A stretch of 64,000 nucleotides of DNA from DAIPJH01 sp036770365 (GCA_036770365.1 DAIPJH010000005.1:62001-126000), one strand, 5' to 3'. Counted from the stretch's first letter, positions 1 through 9,530 are shown. A program made the numbers and translations. Notes: generated by a model not told the origin, from the letters alone.

Positions 1-709
1 TATTGGATGCAAAGGTCGTTACCACCGCACGCTGCTTACATTTTGCCACTGCTTCCGCAAGCCCTTTGCGCACATCTTCTTCCGAACCAGACGTACCTTC
101 AACAAAAACATTGGTCGAGTCACACACCATCGCAAGTACGCCCTCATCACCATAGCGACGCATGGCATCCTCATCAGAAACAACCCCCACCATCGGCGCA
201 GCATCCAACTTCCAATCACCAGTATGCATAACGATACCCGCATCCGTACGAATCGCAATCGCATGCATTTCAGGAATGGAATGGGTCAATGGAATAAACT
301 CCATGCTAAATGGCCCTAAGTCGAGTTTACCACCAAGCTCTACCAAATGAATTGGCACGACATTTTTCATACCTTCCGCAGCAAGTTTTGCTTTCAACAC
401 CTCCGCCGTGAATGCTGTCGTATAAATTGGGCATTCCAACTCATCCCACAAATATGGAACTGCGCCAATATGATCCTCATGCGCATGCGTCAATACCAAT
501 CCCAACAAGTCATCTTTAATTTCATGCATGAATTCAATGTCAGGCAACACCACATCAACCCCAGGAAGATAGTCATCAGCAAAACCAATGCCCAAATCCA
601 CCATAATCCACTTACCTTTATAGTGATAAAGATTTAGATTCATCCCAATTTCATTCGTGCCACCAAGTGGGACAAAAAGCAGATCATCATAATGCGGTTT
701 AAAATTCAT
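1..709 (-). CDS. rnj: Ribonuclease J, N-terminal part (runs off window start)
   Basis: Reading the minus strand from the ATG at 709 gives 236 residues with no stop before the window edge, so the C-terminal half is missing. The protein opens with a metallo-beta-lactamase fold: a GGTNEIGMN segment near residue 17 and the metal-binding motif THAHEDHIGA near residue 75, followed by LTHSIPEMHA and HTGDWKLD. This order is diagnostic of RNase J, the dual endo/5'-exoribonuclease that matures rRNA and degrades mRNA in the cytoplasm. It is the last visible member of the nuoN-birA-coaX-rnj run, an arrangement common in alphaproteobacteria. A heptamer repeat and hairpin separate it from coaX. Confidence 0.93.
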   Translation of the reverse strand, partial: MNFKPHYDDLLFVPLGGTNEIGMNLNLYHYKGKWIMVDLGIGFADDYLPGVDVVLPDIEFMHEIKDDLLGLVLTHAHEDHIGAVPYLWDELECPIYTTAFTAEVLKAKLAAEGMKNVVPIHLVELGGKLDLGPFSMEFIPLTHSIPEMHAIAIRTDAGIVMHTGDWKLDAAPMVGVVSDEDAMRRYGDEGVLAMVCDSTNVFVEGTSGSEEDVRKGLAEAVAKCKQRAVVTTFASN

Positions 710-730
710 TCTTATTCTTTCTTGTTGGTG

Positions 731-803
731 CTTGGTATCTAGTATCTAGTATCTGATGAGAGATAATTTCATACTTCACCAAACACTAAATACTAAATAC
801 CAA
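731..803. repeat. Heptamer repeats forming an inverted pair between coaX and rnj
   Basis: On the plus strand, heptamers of the type CTAGTAT lie at about 732-759, and heptamers ACACTAA, ATACTAA and ATACCAA at 783-803. The outer units TTGGTAT and ATACCAA pair, so the stretch can fold into a long imperfect hairpin. Read on the minus strand the repeats start directly after the coaX stop codon at 804. It belongs to the same repeat class as the copies next to nuoD, nuoA, dnaX and the SRP RNA. Confidence 0.6.
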
Positions 804-1571
804 TTACTTATTCATCTCATAAAGCGTATATAACCCATAAATGGTTAAATCGGGAATAGTTTCTTCAATTTGCGTAGAATGACGTGCATAGAGTGAAGCA
901 AGTCCTCCTGTTGCCAAGACTTTCATCGATGCGCCGTATTCTTCTTTGATACGTGTCACAATCCCATCCACCATCGCCAAATAACCATAAAAAACACCAG
1001 ACTCCATCGCCGCTACTGTCGAGCGACCAATAACACGCTCAGGCTGACGTACACGGATACTCGGCAATTTCGCCGCTGCTTGATGAAGAGCCATCAGCGA
1101 AAGATTCACCCCAGGGGCAATCACTCCGCCCAAATATTCTCCCTGACCACTGACCACATCACATGTCGTCGCCGTACCAAAATCCACAATGATCAAAGCA
1201 GTATGATAGCGTCGCCATGCTTCCACCGAATTGACCAACCTATCTGCACCAATATCTTGCGGACGTTCAAGACAAACAGGCATCCCAACATCCATACCTT
1301 TTTCACCCACGATCAAAGGCTGAACATTAAAATAGTGACGACACAAAGTAATCATAGGAAATTGTGCATCAGGCACAACAGTAGACAAAATAGCACCCGT
1401 AATCTGGCTCGGTTCAATGGATTCATACATCAAAATCTGGCGCAGCCATACCGCATATTCATCAGCCGTGCGGTGACTAATGGTAGACATACGCCACTGC
1501 CCCACCAGCGTACCCCCATCAAATACAGCAAACACGATATTGGTATTTCCGACATCAATACACAGCAACAT
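804..1571 (-). CDS. coaX: Type III pantothenate kinase
   Basis: 255 residues, the usual length for CoaX. It phosphorylates pantothenate, the first step of coenzyme A synthesis, in the cytosol. Visible ASKHA-family motifs are DVGNT at 6-10 (phosphate 1), GADRLVN at 108-114, DFGTATT at 130-136 (phosphate 2) and GGVIAPGVNLS at 148-158. The type III enzyme is unrelated to E. coli CoaA and is not feedback-inhibited by CoA in characterised cases. The start lies 9 nt after the birA stop, so both are probably on the transcript coming from nuoN. No second start is needed to keep the first motif. Confidence 0.95.
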   Translation of the reverse strand: MLLCIDVGNTNIVFAVFDGGTLVGQWRMSTISHRTADEYAVWLRQILMYESIEPSQITGAILSTVVPDAQFPMITLCRHYFNVQPLIVGEKGMDVGMPVCLERPQDIGADRLVNSVEAWRRYHTALIIVDFGTATTCDVVSGQGEYLGGVIAPGVNLSLMALHQAAAKLPSIRVRQPERVIGRSTVAAMESGVFYGYLAMVDGIVTRIKEEYGASMKVLATGGLASLYARHSTQIEETIPDLTIYGLYTLYEMNK

Positions 1572-1580
1572 AACGCACCC

Positions 1581-2381
1581 TCAGGCTTTTACCAACCCCT
1601 GCTGAGTATCCGCAAGCACATCACCTGTACCAAGCACCAGCAAGCCCTGCTCGGGATGTTCAACCATCATACGCCCCTGCGCATCAATATCCTTGAAAAT
1701 TCCTTCGACCATATCCTGTTCACGATTCACCCGCACCCCCTCGCCCAAATGATGAGCATGCGCACGCCACGCCGCACGAATCGGCGCAAACCCATCACGT
1801 GTCCATTGATCATAGCGCAACACAAAATGATGAATAAGGCGTGACAAAATAATTTTCGCGCTAATAATCTCAACACCTGCTTGTTTTAAATCCGTGGTGG
1901 GATACGCCATATCAAGCTTAGGATGATGTTCAACATTAACACCAACCCCAATCACCGCCCAACGCATCGCCGCACGCTCATGATCTTTCGGCGTTTCAAA
2001 AGACTCTGCCAAAATGCCCGCTATTTTTGCACCATCAAGCAACACATCATTAGGCCATTTCAAGGTAATTTTATAATGTTTCTCTACAATCGGCACCAAC
2101 GTATCAAGCACCGCTAACCCAGCCACAAAAGAAAGCTCAGGTAACCGCTCTAATGGCACATTCGGCGAAAGCAGAAACGACATAAACAGGTTGCCCTGAT
2201 CCGAAACCCAAGCTCGACCTCTACGCCCTTTACCATGTGTTTGTGAACGCGCCCAAATCACCGCACCATGTGCGCCACCGCCCTCTGCCAATCGTCTTGC
2301 TTCGTCGTTGGTACTATCCAGCGTGTCATAAGACAGCAGATGGTAATCATCCAACAACGAGCTATCAAACGTATCCGTCAC
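1581..2381 (-). CDS. birA: Biotin--[acetyl-CoA-carboxylase] ligase (no DNA-binding domain)
   Basis: 266 residues of the BPL/LPL catalytic fold. STND at 23-26, the biotin-adenylate loop GKGRRGRAWVS at 50-60, KWPNDVLLDGAKIAGIL at 108-124 and a GVGVN segment near 150 are all present. The enzyme makes biotinyl-5'-AMP and attaches biotin to the carrier domain of acetyl-CoA carboxylase. The N-terminal helix-turn-helix of E. coli BirA is absent, so it is a ligase only and not a bio-operon repressor. Its ATG overlaps the nuoN stop by four bases, which implies translational coupling to the respiratory operon. This nuoN-birA linkage is usual in alphaproteobacteria. Confidence 0.94.
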   Translation of the reverse strand: MTDTFDSSLLDDYHLLSYDTLDSTNDEARRLAEGGGAHGAVIWARSQTHGKGRRGRAWVSDQGNLFMSFLLSPNVPLERLPELSFVAGLAVLDTLVPIVEKHYKITLKWPNDVLLDGAKIAGILAESFETPKDHERAAMRWAVIGVGVNVEHHPKLDMAYPTTDLKQAGVEIISAKIILSRLIHHFVLRYDQWTRDGFAPIRAAWRAHAHHLGEGVRVNREQDMVEGIFKDIDAQGRMMVEHPEQGLLVLGTGDVLADTQQGLVKA

Positions 2382-3847
2382 AGCAAAGCCTTAATTGCGA
2401 GTGTGGCAGGAAGAACCAACACATCAGGTTTAAGTACGAAGAAAACTGTTATCGCAAAACACATAGTGATGATAGCTGGAAGTAACGCATCTGGCTTATC
2501 AAAAGCAACATCCTCAGCAGGGGCATCAAAATACATCACTTTAATGATTTTCAAATAATAATAACACGCCACTACGCTAGTTAGCACCCCAACCACCGCA
2601 AGCCCAATCAGTCCTGCTTTTACTGCACTCACAAAGATATACATCTTACCGAAAAAGCCTGCAAGCGGTGGAATTCCTGCCATAGAAAACATAAAGACCG
2701 ACAATGCCAGCGCAAACTTCGGATGCTTACGAGCAATCCCCGTTAAATCCGCTATGTTTTCGAGATACACCCCACCACGACGCATCAACAACACACATCC
2801 AAACGCTCCCGCACTCATAAAAATATACAGCGCAATATAAATCACCACCGAACGAATGCCCTCCGCACCACCCGCTGATAAACCCACCAAAGCGTACCCC
2901 ACATGCCCAATAGAACTATACGCAAGTAACCGTTTGATATTTGTTTGTACCAACGCTGCAAGCGCACCTACCAACATTGAACCTACTGACGCCACAACAA
3001 TCACCTGCTGCCAGTAATGCGCAAGCGGCAAAAGCGGCTGCGCCAACACCCGTGAAATCAAAAATAACATCGCTACCTTAGGAGCGGTTGCAAAAAATGC
3101 AGTTACAGGAGTTGGTGCGCCCTCATAGACATCAGGTGTCCACATATGAAACGGCACAGCAGAAATTTTAAAGAAAAATCCAACCAACAACATCACTGCC
3201 CCAATCACCACGCCATAAGGAAAGGCTTTGAGTTCAGTAACAGGCACAGCGAGTTGTGCCAAAGTGTGTGCTAAGCCGTCAAACGCAATCGTTCCAGCAA
3301 AACCATACAACAACGACATCCCAAACAACATGATGCCAGAGGAAAGTGAGCCAAGCACAAAATATTTAAGACCTGCCTCACTCGAGCGCACATCGTCACG
3401 ACGATACGCCGCCAAAACATACAGCGCAAGCGAAGACATCTCCAGCCCCATATACACCGCAAGCAAATCCGCGGCAGAAATCATCAGCATTAACCCCGTG
3501 ACTGAAAGCATCACCAAGATAGGGAACTCAAATCGCTGATTTCCATCACGCTGCAACCAATCAAAACCTAGCGCAAGAGACATAGATGCGGCAAGTAAAA
3601 CCAAAGATTTACCAAAACGGGTGAAATCATCCGTGACAAACATCGCGCCAAAACGTAATACGCCTTGCCCATTTTGTTTTGTAATAAGAAACAATGTCAC
3701 CGCAAACGCAACCACCGCCAATGTAGAAATAATACGCGCAGATTTATCTCCTACAAGCACCCCCATCACCAACAAAATCATAGCCGACACACTGAGAAAA
3801 ACCTCAGGCATCAATGGCATCACATCAGCAAAATTTTGAATAAGCAT
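2378..3847 (-). CDS. nuoN: NADH-quinone oxidoreductase subunit N
   Basis: 489 residues, predicted to be almost entirely transmembrane helices (about 14), the Mrp-antiporter-like fold of the complex I membrane arm. The proton-channel region contains LLVGFFFKISAVPFHMWTPDVYEG and the GxPPxxGFFGK-type segment AGIPPLAGFFGK near 405. It couples quinone reduction to proton translocation. It is the last nuo gene and overlaps birA by four bases. Twelve nt separate it from nuoM upstream. Length and motif order match the family, and no frameshift is seen. Confidence 0.96.
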   Translation of the reverse strand: MLIQNFADVMPLMPEVFLSVSAMILLVMGVLVGDKSARIISTLAVVAFAVTLFLITKQNGQGVLRFGAMFVTDDFTRFGKSLVLLAASMSLALGFDWLQRDGNQRFEFPILVMLSVTGLMLMISAADLLAVYMGLEMSSLALYVLAAYRRDDVRSSEAGLKYFVLGSLSSGIMLFGMSLLYGFAGTIAFDGLAHTLAQLAVPVTELKAFPYGVVIGAVMLLVGFFFKISAVPFHMWTPDVYEGAPTPVTAFFATAPKVAMLFLISRVLAQPLLPLAHYWQQVIVVASVGSMLVGALAALVQTNIKRLLAYSSIGHVGYALVGLSAGGAEGIRSVVIYIALYIFMSAGAFGCVLLMRRGGVYLENIADLTGIARKHPKFALALSVFMFSMAGIPPLAGFFGKMYIFVSAVKAGLIGLAVVGVLTSVVACYYYLKIIKVMYFDAPAEDVAFDKPDALLPAIITMCFAITVFFVLKPDVLVLPATLAIKALL

Positions 3848-3859
3848 ACATCCAGTCCC

Positions 3860-5359
3860 CTATTTAAGTGCAACAGCAGCGGGTGATATTTGCGTCAGCA
3901 AATGCTGCACCGAAGCTTCCATGACATTGAACATTGGGAGTGGATACACCCCATAATAGATCACAAGCAAAGCCACAGGCACTAAAATCACAATCTCGCG
4001 GCGATCAAGGTCCAAAATATCTTTGAGATCATCACGTGTCATTTCACCAAACACCACCCGACGATATAGCCACAATGCATAAGCCGCTCCCAGCACCATA
4101 CCACTTGCGGTGAGCAACGCGACCAAAGAACTTGCTTTAAATGCACCCACCAGCACCAAAAACTCGCCAACAAATCCACTCGTTCCCGGAAGCCCCACCG
4201 ACGCCATGGTAAATAACATAAACAACGCAGCATAACGAGGCATACGATGCACCAAACCGCCGTAACGTTGAATGTCACGCGTATGCATACGATCATAGAC
4301 CACCCCCACGCAGAGAAACAGCGCACCCGATACTAAACCATGCGACACCATTTGAATAAGCGCACCCTCAATGCCTTGCACATTAAAGGAGAACAAACCA
4401 ACAGTCACAAACCCCATATGCGCCACAGACGAATACGCGATCAATTTTTTCATATCGTCCTGAACCAACGCCACCAACGACGTATACACAACGGCAATAA
4501 TACTGAGAGTAAAGATGAAAGGTGCGAAATAATGGGATGCTTCAGGCAACATCGGCATAGAGAAACGTAAAAATCCATACGCACCCATCTTCAATAAAAC
4601 CCCAGCCAAAATTACCGACCCCGCCGTGGGAGCTTGCACGTGCGCATCAGGTAACCATGTATGTACAGGCCACATCGGCACTTTCACCGCAAACGAAGCA
4701 AACATCGCAAGCCACAACCATTTTTGTACACCAAGCCCTAACTTCGGCGCAAGCACCATCAGTTCAGGAATCGCCATCGTACCGCACTGCAAATACAGAT
4801 AAATAATAGCGATCAAAAACAACACAGACCCTAACAGCGTATACAGAAAGAATTTATACGATGCATACACGCGATTCGCACCACCCCAAATCCCAATAAT
4901 AAAATACATCGGGATCAACATACCTTCAAAGAAGAAATAGAATAAAATCGTATCAAGTGCGCAAAAAACACCAATCACAAACGATTCCAAAATCAAAAAT
5001 GCAATCATGAACCCACGTACATTTTTAGTGATAGACTCCCAGCTCGACAACACGCAAAGCGGCAATAAGAATGTCGTCAGCAATACCATCAACACCGATA
5101 TCCCGTCCACACCAAGATAATATTGCATCTTCAAATCAGCTAACCATACATGACGTTCAACAAACTGAAAATCCGCACTACTCATGTTGAACTTTGTGAG
5201 CATCCATAGTGATGCAGCGAACGTTACTAACGTCGTAAGCAAAGCGATCAGCTTCGCACGCGTCGCTGCAGCAGCGTCATCTCCACACGCAAATACGCCC
5301 ACTAACACAGCACCAAAAAGAGGAAGTAAAAGAAGAGTCGTCAACATGGATGTAAGCAT
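3860..5359 (-). CDS. nuoM: NADH-quinone oxidoreductase subunit M
   Basis: 499 residues with roughly 14 membrane segments. Recognisable complex I subunit 4 features are the conserved glutamate region FFFEGMLIPMYFIIGIWGG (140s), the lysine-bearing KVPMWPVHTWLPDAHVQAPT near 222-241 and LIAYSSVAHMGF near 310. It forms one of the antiporter-like proton channels of the membrane arm. It begins 3 nt after nuoL and is followed by nuoN after 12 nt, all on the minus strand, so it is clearly within the same operon. The N-terminal start chosen (MLTSMLTTLLLL) is hydrophobic as expected; a second Met at residue 5 is a possible alternative. Confidence 0.97.
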   Translation of the reverse strand: MLTSMLTTLLLLPLFGAVLVGVFACGDDAAAATRAKLIALLTTLVTFAASLWMLTKFNMSSADFQFVERHVWLADLKMQYYLGVDGISVLMVLLTTFLLPLCVLSSWESITKNVRGFMIAFLILESFVIGVFCALDTILFYFFFEGMLIPMYFIIGIWGGANRVYASYKFFLYTLLGSVLFLIAIIYLYLQCGTMAIPELMVLAPKLGLGVQKWLWLAMFASFAVKVPMWPVHTWLPDAHVQAPTAGSVILAGVLLKMGAYGFLRFSMPMLPEASHYFAPFIFTLSIIAVVYTSLVALVQDDMKKLIAYSSVAHMGFVTVGLFSFNVQGIEGALIQMVSHGLVSGALFLCVGVVYDRMHTRDIQRYGGLVHRMPRYAALFMLFTMASVGLPGTSGFVGEFLVLVGAFKASSLVALLTASGMVLGAAYALWLYRRVVFGEMTRDDLKDILDLDRREIVILVPVALLVIYYGVYPLPMFNVMEASVQHLLTQISPAAVALK

Positions 5360-5362
5360 GGC

Positions 5363-7312
5363 CTACTTGCCTCCCATTGCACTATATGTAAACCAAGAAA
5401 CCATCACAAGCAGTCCCACCATCATCACAAAGGCATAGTGATACACATACCCTGTTTGTAAACGCCCAGTGATTACCCCCAACCGTTGCGAAACTTTTGC
5501 TGCACCATTAGGCCCAAAACCATCAATCGTCGCTACATCACCATACCGCCACAGCATTTTACCAATACGCTTGGCATTCGCCACAAAGACCTCATCATAC
5601 AGCTCATCAAAATACCATTTGTTCAAAACAAAATCATAAACACCACTAAGGGTCGACGCGATTTTTGCAGGCAAATGAGGCATACGCACATAAAGTATAT
5701 AAGCAAGCCCAATCCCCAGCATTCCTAGCACAGACGGCAAATGCTTGACCCACGCTGGCACATGATGCGCATGCTCTAAAATATGATTATGTTCCCCAGT
5801 GAAAATCGCGCCCTTCCAGAACTCGCCCTCAGCTCCCGTCATATGGAAGCCATAGACACCAATAATACCAGCAAAAATCGCACCCACGGCAAGCAATATA
5901 AGAGGCAATAACATAACAAGACCTGATTCATGCACATGATGCATAGTTTCTTTATCCGCACGTGGCTTACCATGGAACGTCATAAAGAGTAATCGCCAAG
6001 AATAAAACGCTGTAACAAATGCCGCAGAAATCCCCATCACGAAGGCAAAGCCTGCCGCATCACCTTCTGCAGCATAGGCCGTCTCTAAAATCAAATCTTT
6101 CGAGAAATATCCCGCAAAAGGATACACACCCGCAAGCGCAAGCGAACCAATCCACATAAGCGCGTAGGTATAAGGAATCTTTTTCCAAATACCGCCCATG
6201 TTACGCATATCCTGCTCATCTGACATCGCATGGATCACTGAACCCGCTCCAAGAAACAACAACGCTTTAAAAAAAGCATGGGTCATCAAATGGAACACTG
6301 CCGCAGAATACGCCCCTACGCCACACGCAAAAAACATATAACCAAGCTGAGAACAGGTAGAATAGGCTATCACGCGCTTAATATCGTTTTGCACCATCCC
6401 AACTGATGCCGCAAAAAACGCGGTCAACGCACCAATAAAAGTAATGATTTGAAGCGTCGTCGGCGCATACTCAAACAGCGGCGAGCAACGCGCCACCAAG
6501 AACACACCCGCAGTCACCATCGTCGCCGCATGAATGAGTGCAGAGACAGGTGTAGGACCTTCCATCGCATCAGGCAACCATGTATGCAGCACAAACTGCG
6601 CCGATTTCCCCATCGCACCAATAAACAGTAAGAAACCGATCAAATCCACGAGTGGAAATGCACCACCTAAAAACAAAAATTGCTCTGGCACAAGCGCAGG
6701 AGTCGCTTTAAACACCGCATCGAACTGCACCGAACCTGTTTTGAAATAGATCAAACATATCCCCATTGCCAAACCAATATCACCAACACGGTTAACCAAA
6801 AATGCCTTCATTGAAGCAGCATTGGCAGAATCTTTTTTGAACCAAAAACCAATAAGAAGGTAAGAACTTAGGCCTACCCCTTCCCAACCGAAAAACAACT
6901 GTACGAAATTATCTGCTGTCACCAACATCAACATGCAAAAGGTAAAAAGCGACAGATACGCCATAAAACGAGGCTTATGCTCATCATGACTCATATAACC
7001 AATGGAGTATAGATGTACGACTGAAGATACCCATGTCACCACCACCAACATCACCGCTGTCAGCACATCCACACGAAACGCCCACTCAAGCTTCATATCT
7101 CCTGAAGCAATCCATGTCATAAGATGCGTCGTAAAAGGCCCTGAACCAAATGCAACTTGGCTAAACATATAGCCAGACAACACCGCGCTAACACAAAGAA
7201 ACCCAGAGGTAAGTATTTGTGAAAAAAGATCCGAAATCACCCGCACACGCAACCCAACAAAAACGGCAGCTATCAACGGCAAAAAGACAATCAGTTTAAT
7301 CATAGTTTCCAT
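5363..7312 (-). CDS. nuoL: NADH-quinone oxidoreductase subunit L
   Basis: 649 residues, the usual size. The N-terminal two-thirds is the antiporter-like domain with FFGWEGVGLSSYLLIGFW near 140 and KSAQFVLHTWLPDAMEGPTPVSALIHAATMV near 235-265; the C-terminal part contains the amphipathic HL helix and last membrane segment that spans NuoM and NuoN in known structures. It is the distal proton channel of complex I. It lies 4 nt downstream of nuoK and 3 nt upstream of nuoM. Start codon is the first of METMIKLIVF; M4 is also possible and would remove only three residues. Confidence 0.97.
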   Translation of the reverse strand: METMIKLIVFLPLIAAVFVGLRVRVISDLFSQILTSGFLCVSAVLSGYMFSQVAFGSGPFTTHLMTWIASGDMKLEWAFRVDVLTAVMLVVVTWVSSVVHLYSIGYMSHDEHKPRFMAYLSLFTFCMLMLVTADNFVQLFFGWEGVGLSSYLLIGFWFKKDSANAASMKAFLVNRVGDIGLAMGICLIYFKTGSVQFDAVFKATPALVPEQFLFLGGAFPLVDLIGFLLFIGAMGKSAQFVLHTWLPDAMEGPTPVSALIHAATMVTAGVFLVARCSPLFEYAPTTLQIITFIGALTAFFAASVGMVQNDIKRVIAYSTCSQLGYMFFACGVGAYSAAVFHLMTHAFFKALLFLGAGSVIHAMSDEQDMRNMGGIWKKIPYTYALMWIGSLALAGVYPFAGYFSKDLILETAYAAEGDAAGFAFVMGISAAFVTAFYSWRLLFMTFHGKPRADKETMHHVHESGLVMLLPLILLAVGAIFAGIIGVYGFHMTGAEGEFWKGAIFTGEHNHILEHAHHVPAWVKHLPSVLGMLGIGLAYILYVRMPHLPAKIASTLSGVYDFVLNKWYFDELYDEVFVANAKRIGKMLWRYGDVATIDGFGPNGAAKVSQRLGVITGRLQTGYVYHYAFVMMVGLLVMVSWFTYSAMGGK

Positions 7313-7316
7313 CAGA

Positions 7317-7643
7317 TTAACCCTTCATCACATTGGCATCATCGACCGCAATCGAACCGCGGTTACGTGCATAAACCACCAAAATAGCTAACCCAATTGC
7401 CGCCTCCGCAGCAGCCACGGTTAACACAAAAATAGCAAAGACCTGCCCTGCAAGATCATGCAACTGCGAAGAAAAGGCCACAAAATTCACATTGACCGCG
7501 AGCAGCATCAACTCAATCGACATCATCACAGTAATAATATTCTTACGATTCAAGAAAATACCGCAAACGCCAAGCGTAAATAATATGGATGAAAGCATGA
7601 TATAATGCAAAATGGTAATTGAACCAAACAACACCTGTTCCAT
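7317..7643 (-). CDS. nuoK: NADH-quinone oxidoreductase subunit K
   Basis: 108 residues with three transmembrane helices, matching the normal NuoK length of about 100. The two membrane glutamates are visible in SIELMLLAVN (middle) and AAEAAIGLAIL (third helix). The frame stays open for 17 codons upstream, but the ATG at 7643 is preferred: it falls one base after the nuoJ stop codon, gives the family-typical N-terminus and fits tight operon packing. It helps connect the quinone site to the antiporter-like subunits. Confidence 0.95.
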   Translation of the reverse strand: MEQVLFGSITILHYIMLSSILFTLGVCGIFLNRKNIITVMMSIELMLLAVNVNFVAFSSQLHDLAGQVFAIFVLTVAAAEAAIGLAILVVYARNRGSIAVDDANVMKG

Positions 7644-7644
7644 A

Positions 7645-8277
7645 TTACGCCCCTTCACCTGATTTGACAGAAACCATGGCAACACTCTCAGCACGGGTAC
7701 GATAAACCTGACGAGCGATAAATTGCTTGCGTACCCCTGCGCGATTTCTAAGTGTCAACACAATCGCTCCAATCATTCCTACCAACAAAATAAGTCCTGC
7801 TAACTGGAAGGCGTACACATAATCCGTAAACAACACCAAACCAATCGCCTTTGTATTGCTAACCGCACTCGCATCAGGCGTAGGATGTGCTGCATGCGCC
7901 ACAGTCAATGGATACACCGAAGCGGCATACATCAGCGCACCAATCTGCACAAAGAACAACACGGCCACTGCGATCCCCACAGGAAGACGCTTAATGAAAC
8001 CTTGACGTATTGCATCAATATCAATATCTAACATCATGACAACAAAGAGGAAAAGCACCGCCACTGCACCAACATACACAATGACCAATAACATTGCTAA
8101 ATACTCTGCCCCCAACAGTACGAACAAGCCCGCCGCATTAAAAAACGCAAAAATAAGGAAAAGCACTGAATGTACAGGATTACGCGCAGTAATCACCATC
8201 ACACCCGAAAATATCGTCAGGAATGCAAAAAAGTAAAACAAAAGCGATGTGATTGTTGGCATCATAGTTTTATCCAT
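7645..8277 (-). CDS. nuoJ: NADH-quinone oxidoreductase subunit J
   Basis: 210 residues with five predicted membrane helices. The opening TITSLLFYFFAFLTIFSGVMVI, the NPVHSVLFLIFAF segment and EYLAMLLVIVYVGAVAVLFLFVVMML are characteristic of NuoJ, whose third helix carries a pi-bulge in known structures. A GAGAGA ribosome-binding site lies about 4-9 nt upstream of the ATG at 8277; M5 and M6 are alternatives. There is a gap of 118 nt to nuoI, the widest inside this part of the operon, which holds no recognisable gene. The hydrophilic C-terminal tail is variable in the family. Confidence 0.95.
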   Translation of the reverse strand: MDKTMMPTITSLLFYFFAFLTIFSGVMVITARNPVHSVLFLIFAFFNAAGLFVLLGAEYLAMLLVIVYVGAVAVLFLFVVMMLDIDIDAIRQGFIKRLPVGIAVAVLFFVQIGALMYAASVYPLTVAHAAHPTPDASAVSNTKAIGLVLFTDYVYAFQLAGLILLVGMIGAIVLTLRNRAGVRKQFIARQVYRTRAESVAMVSVKSGEGA

Positions 8278-8395
8278 TCATCTCTCTGTATTTAAACATT
8301 TTATTTCATCTTTCTGTTTACAAAAACATAAAACTTATGCTCAAGTGTGCAGGTGTAGCACGGGATTTAATCCCCGCGCAAGTAAAGATTCTCTC

Positions 8396-8923
8396 CTAGC
8401 GATAAGCTGCATCTGCGGCGAGATTAGCCGCAATTTCCGCTTCCCAACGCGCACCGTTATCTAATAATTTGTCTTTATTATAAAAAAGCTCTTCACGCGT
8501 TTCCGTAGCAAACTCAAAATTAGGCCCTTCAACAATCGCATCCACAGGACATGCTTCCTGGCAAAACCCACAATAAATACATTTTGTCATGTCAATGTCA
8601 TAACGCGTCGTACGGCGTGAGCCATCACCGCGTGTTTCAGCTTCAATTGTAATCGCCTGCGCAGGACAGATCGCTTCGCAAAGCTTACACGCAATACAAC
8701 GCTCTTCACCGTTTGCGTAACGACGCAGCGCATGCTCACCACGAAAACGTGGGCTAAGAGGTCCTTTTTCATAAGGATAATTGATTGTGACTTTCTCTTT
8801 GAACATATATTTCAAAGTCAGTGCCATCCCACACACTAACTCACCAAGTAAAAAGGAACGCAAAAAACCCTTTACGCCCATGCGTGACAACGGTAACACC
8901 GATGATGAGGAAACATTAGTCAT
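8396..8923 (-). CDS. nuoI: NADH-quinone oxidoreductase subunit I (2x 4Fe-4S)
   Basis: 175 residues with two complete ferredoxin-type cluster motifs, C76-x2-C79-x2-C82-x3-C86 and C115-x2-C118-x2-C121-x3-C125, corresponding to clusters N6a and N6b of the complex I peripheral arm. The protein relays electrons towards cluster N2 on NuoB. The segment YPYEKGPLSPRFRGEHALRRY before the first cluster is typical. The first eight bases overlap the 3' end of the DedA-family gene, so its translation is coupled to that inserted gene. A later start at M15 (MGVKGFLRSF) is possible and would match shorter family members. Confidence 0.96.
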   Translation of the reverse strand: MTNVSSSSVLPLSRMGVKGFLRSFLLGELVCGMALTLKYMFKEKVTINYPYEKGPLSPRFRGEHALRRYANGEERCIACKLCEAICPAQAITIEAETRGDGSRRTTRYDIDMTKCIYCGFCQEACPVDAIVEGPNFEFATETREELFYNKDKLLDNGARWEAEIAANLAADAAYR

Positions 8924-9527
8924 TGTTCACAACACCCTTTCTTTTCATAATATACCAATACAAAGCAATCACCAACACAGCCCCAATAACAATGACGCCA
9001 ACGATCTTATTTAATGCCTGACGTATCATGGCCTCATTATCACCGATAAAATAACCCACTCCGATAAGAATCATCATCCATAACGCACCACCAAGCGTCG
9101 TATAGATAAGAAATTTATCAAGACGCATCCCAGCCAGCCCTGCAGGCATCGAAATAAAATGGCGGATACCAGGAAGTAACCGTCCTGTAAACGTTGAAAT
9201 CTCACCATGCTTATCAAAGAAAATATCAAGCTTTGCGAGTTTCTTTGCATTGAGAAAAAAATATTTCTGAAACCGTACAATCAACGGCCGCCCAAAGCGA
9301 CGCGCAATATAATAATTCAGATACGCACCACCAACCGTTCCAATCGTACTTGATAAGAATACTGGCAAAAACTCCATTTTTCCTTGATGTACAAGGTAAC
9401 CCGCAGGTACCATCGTAATCTCCGAGGGAATGGGTAAAAAGGTACTCTCTAAGAAAGTCATCACGAAAATACCAACATACCCCGTAGTATCAACGAAATT
9501 GACAATCCAATGGACGAGTGTTTCCAT
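8916..9527 (-). CDS. DedA-family (SNARE-associated/VTT) membrane protein inside the nuo operon
   Basis: 203 residues with about five membrane segments. The DedA signature is visible as FVMTFLESTFLPIPSE near residues 22-37, followed by GTVGGAYLNYYIARRFGRPL and the FTGRLLPGIRHFISMPAGLAGM motif near 113-134. DedA proteins are inner-membrane proteins linked to membrane potential homeostasis and, for some members, lipid (undecaprenyl phosphate or phosphatidylethanolamine) flipping. The start lies 3 nt after the nuoH stop, with an AGG inside the end of nuoH as the likely ribosome-binding site, and the end overlaps nuoI. It is thus fully embedded between nuoH and nuoI, which are normally adjacent. 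Confidence 0.9.
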   Translation of the reverse strand: METLVHWIVNFVDTTGYVGIFVMTFLESTFLPIPSEITMVPAGYLVHQGKMEFLPVFLSSTIGTVGGAYLNYYIARRFGRPLIVRFQKYFFLNAKKLAKLDIFFDKHGEISTFTGRLLPGIRHFISMPAGLAGMRLDKFLIYTTLGGALWMMILIGVGYFIGDNEAMIRQALNKIVGVIVIGAVLVIALYWYIMKRKGVVNND

Positions 9528-9530
9528 GTA

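Noticed and set aside
727..805. CRISPR-like array suggested by repeated short units
   Set aside because: Units are contiguous heptamers without spacers, and no cas gene is in the window.
1080..1844. 254-residue open frame on the plus strand across coaX and birA
   Set aside because: It is antisense to two well-supported enzymes, has low-complexity His/Thr/Arg-rich composition and no ribosome-binding site.
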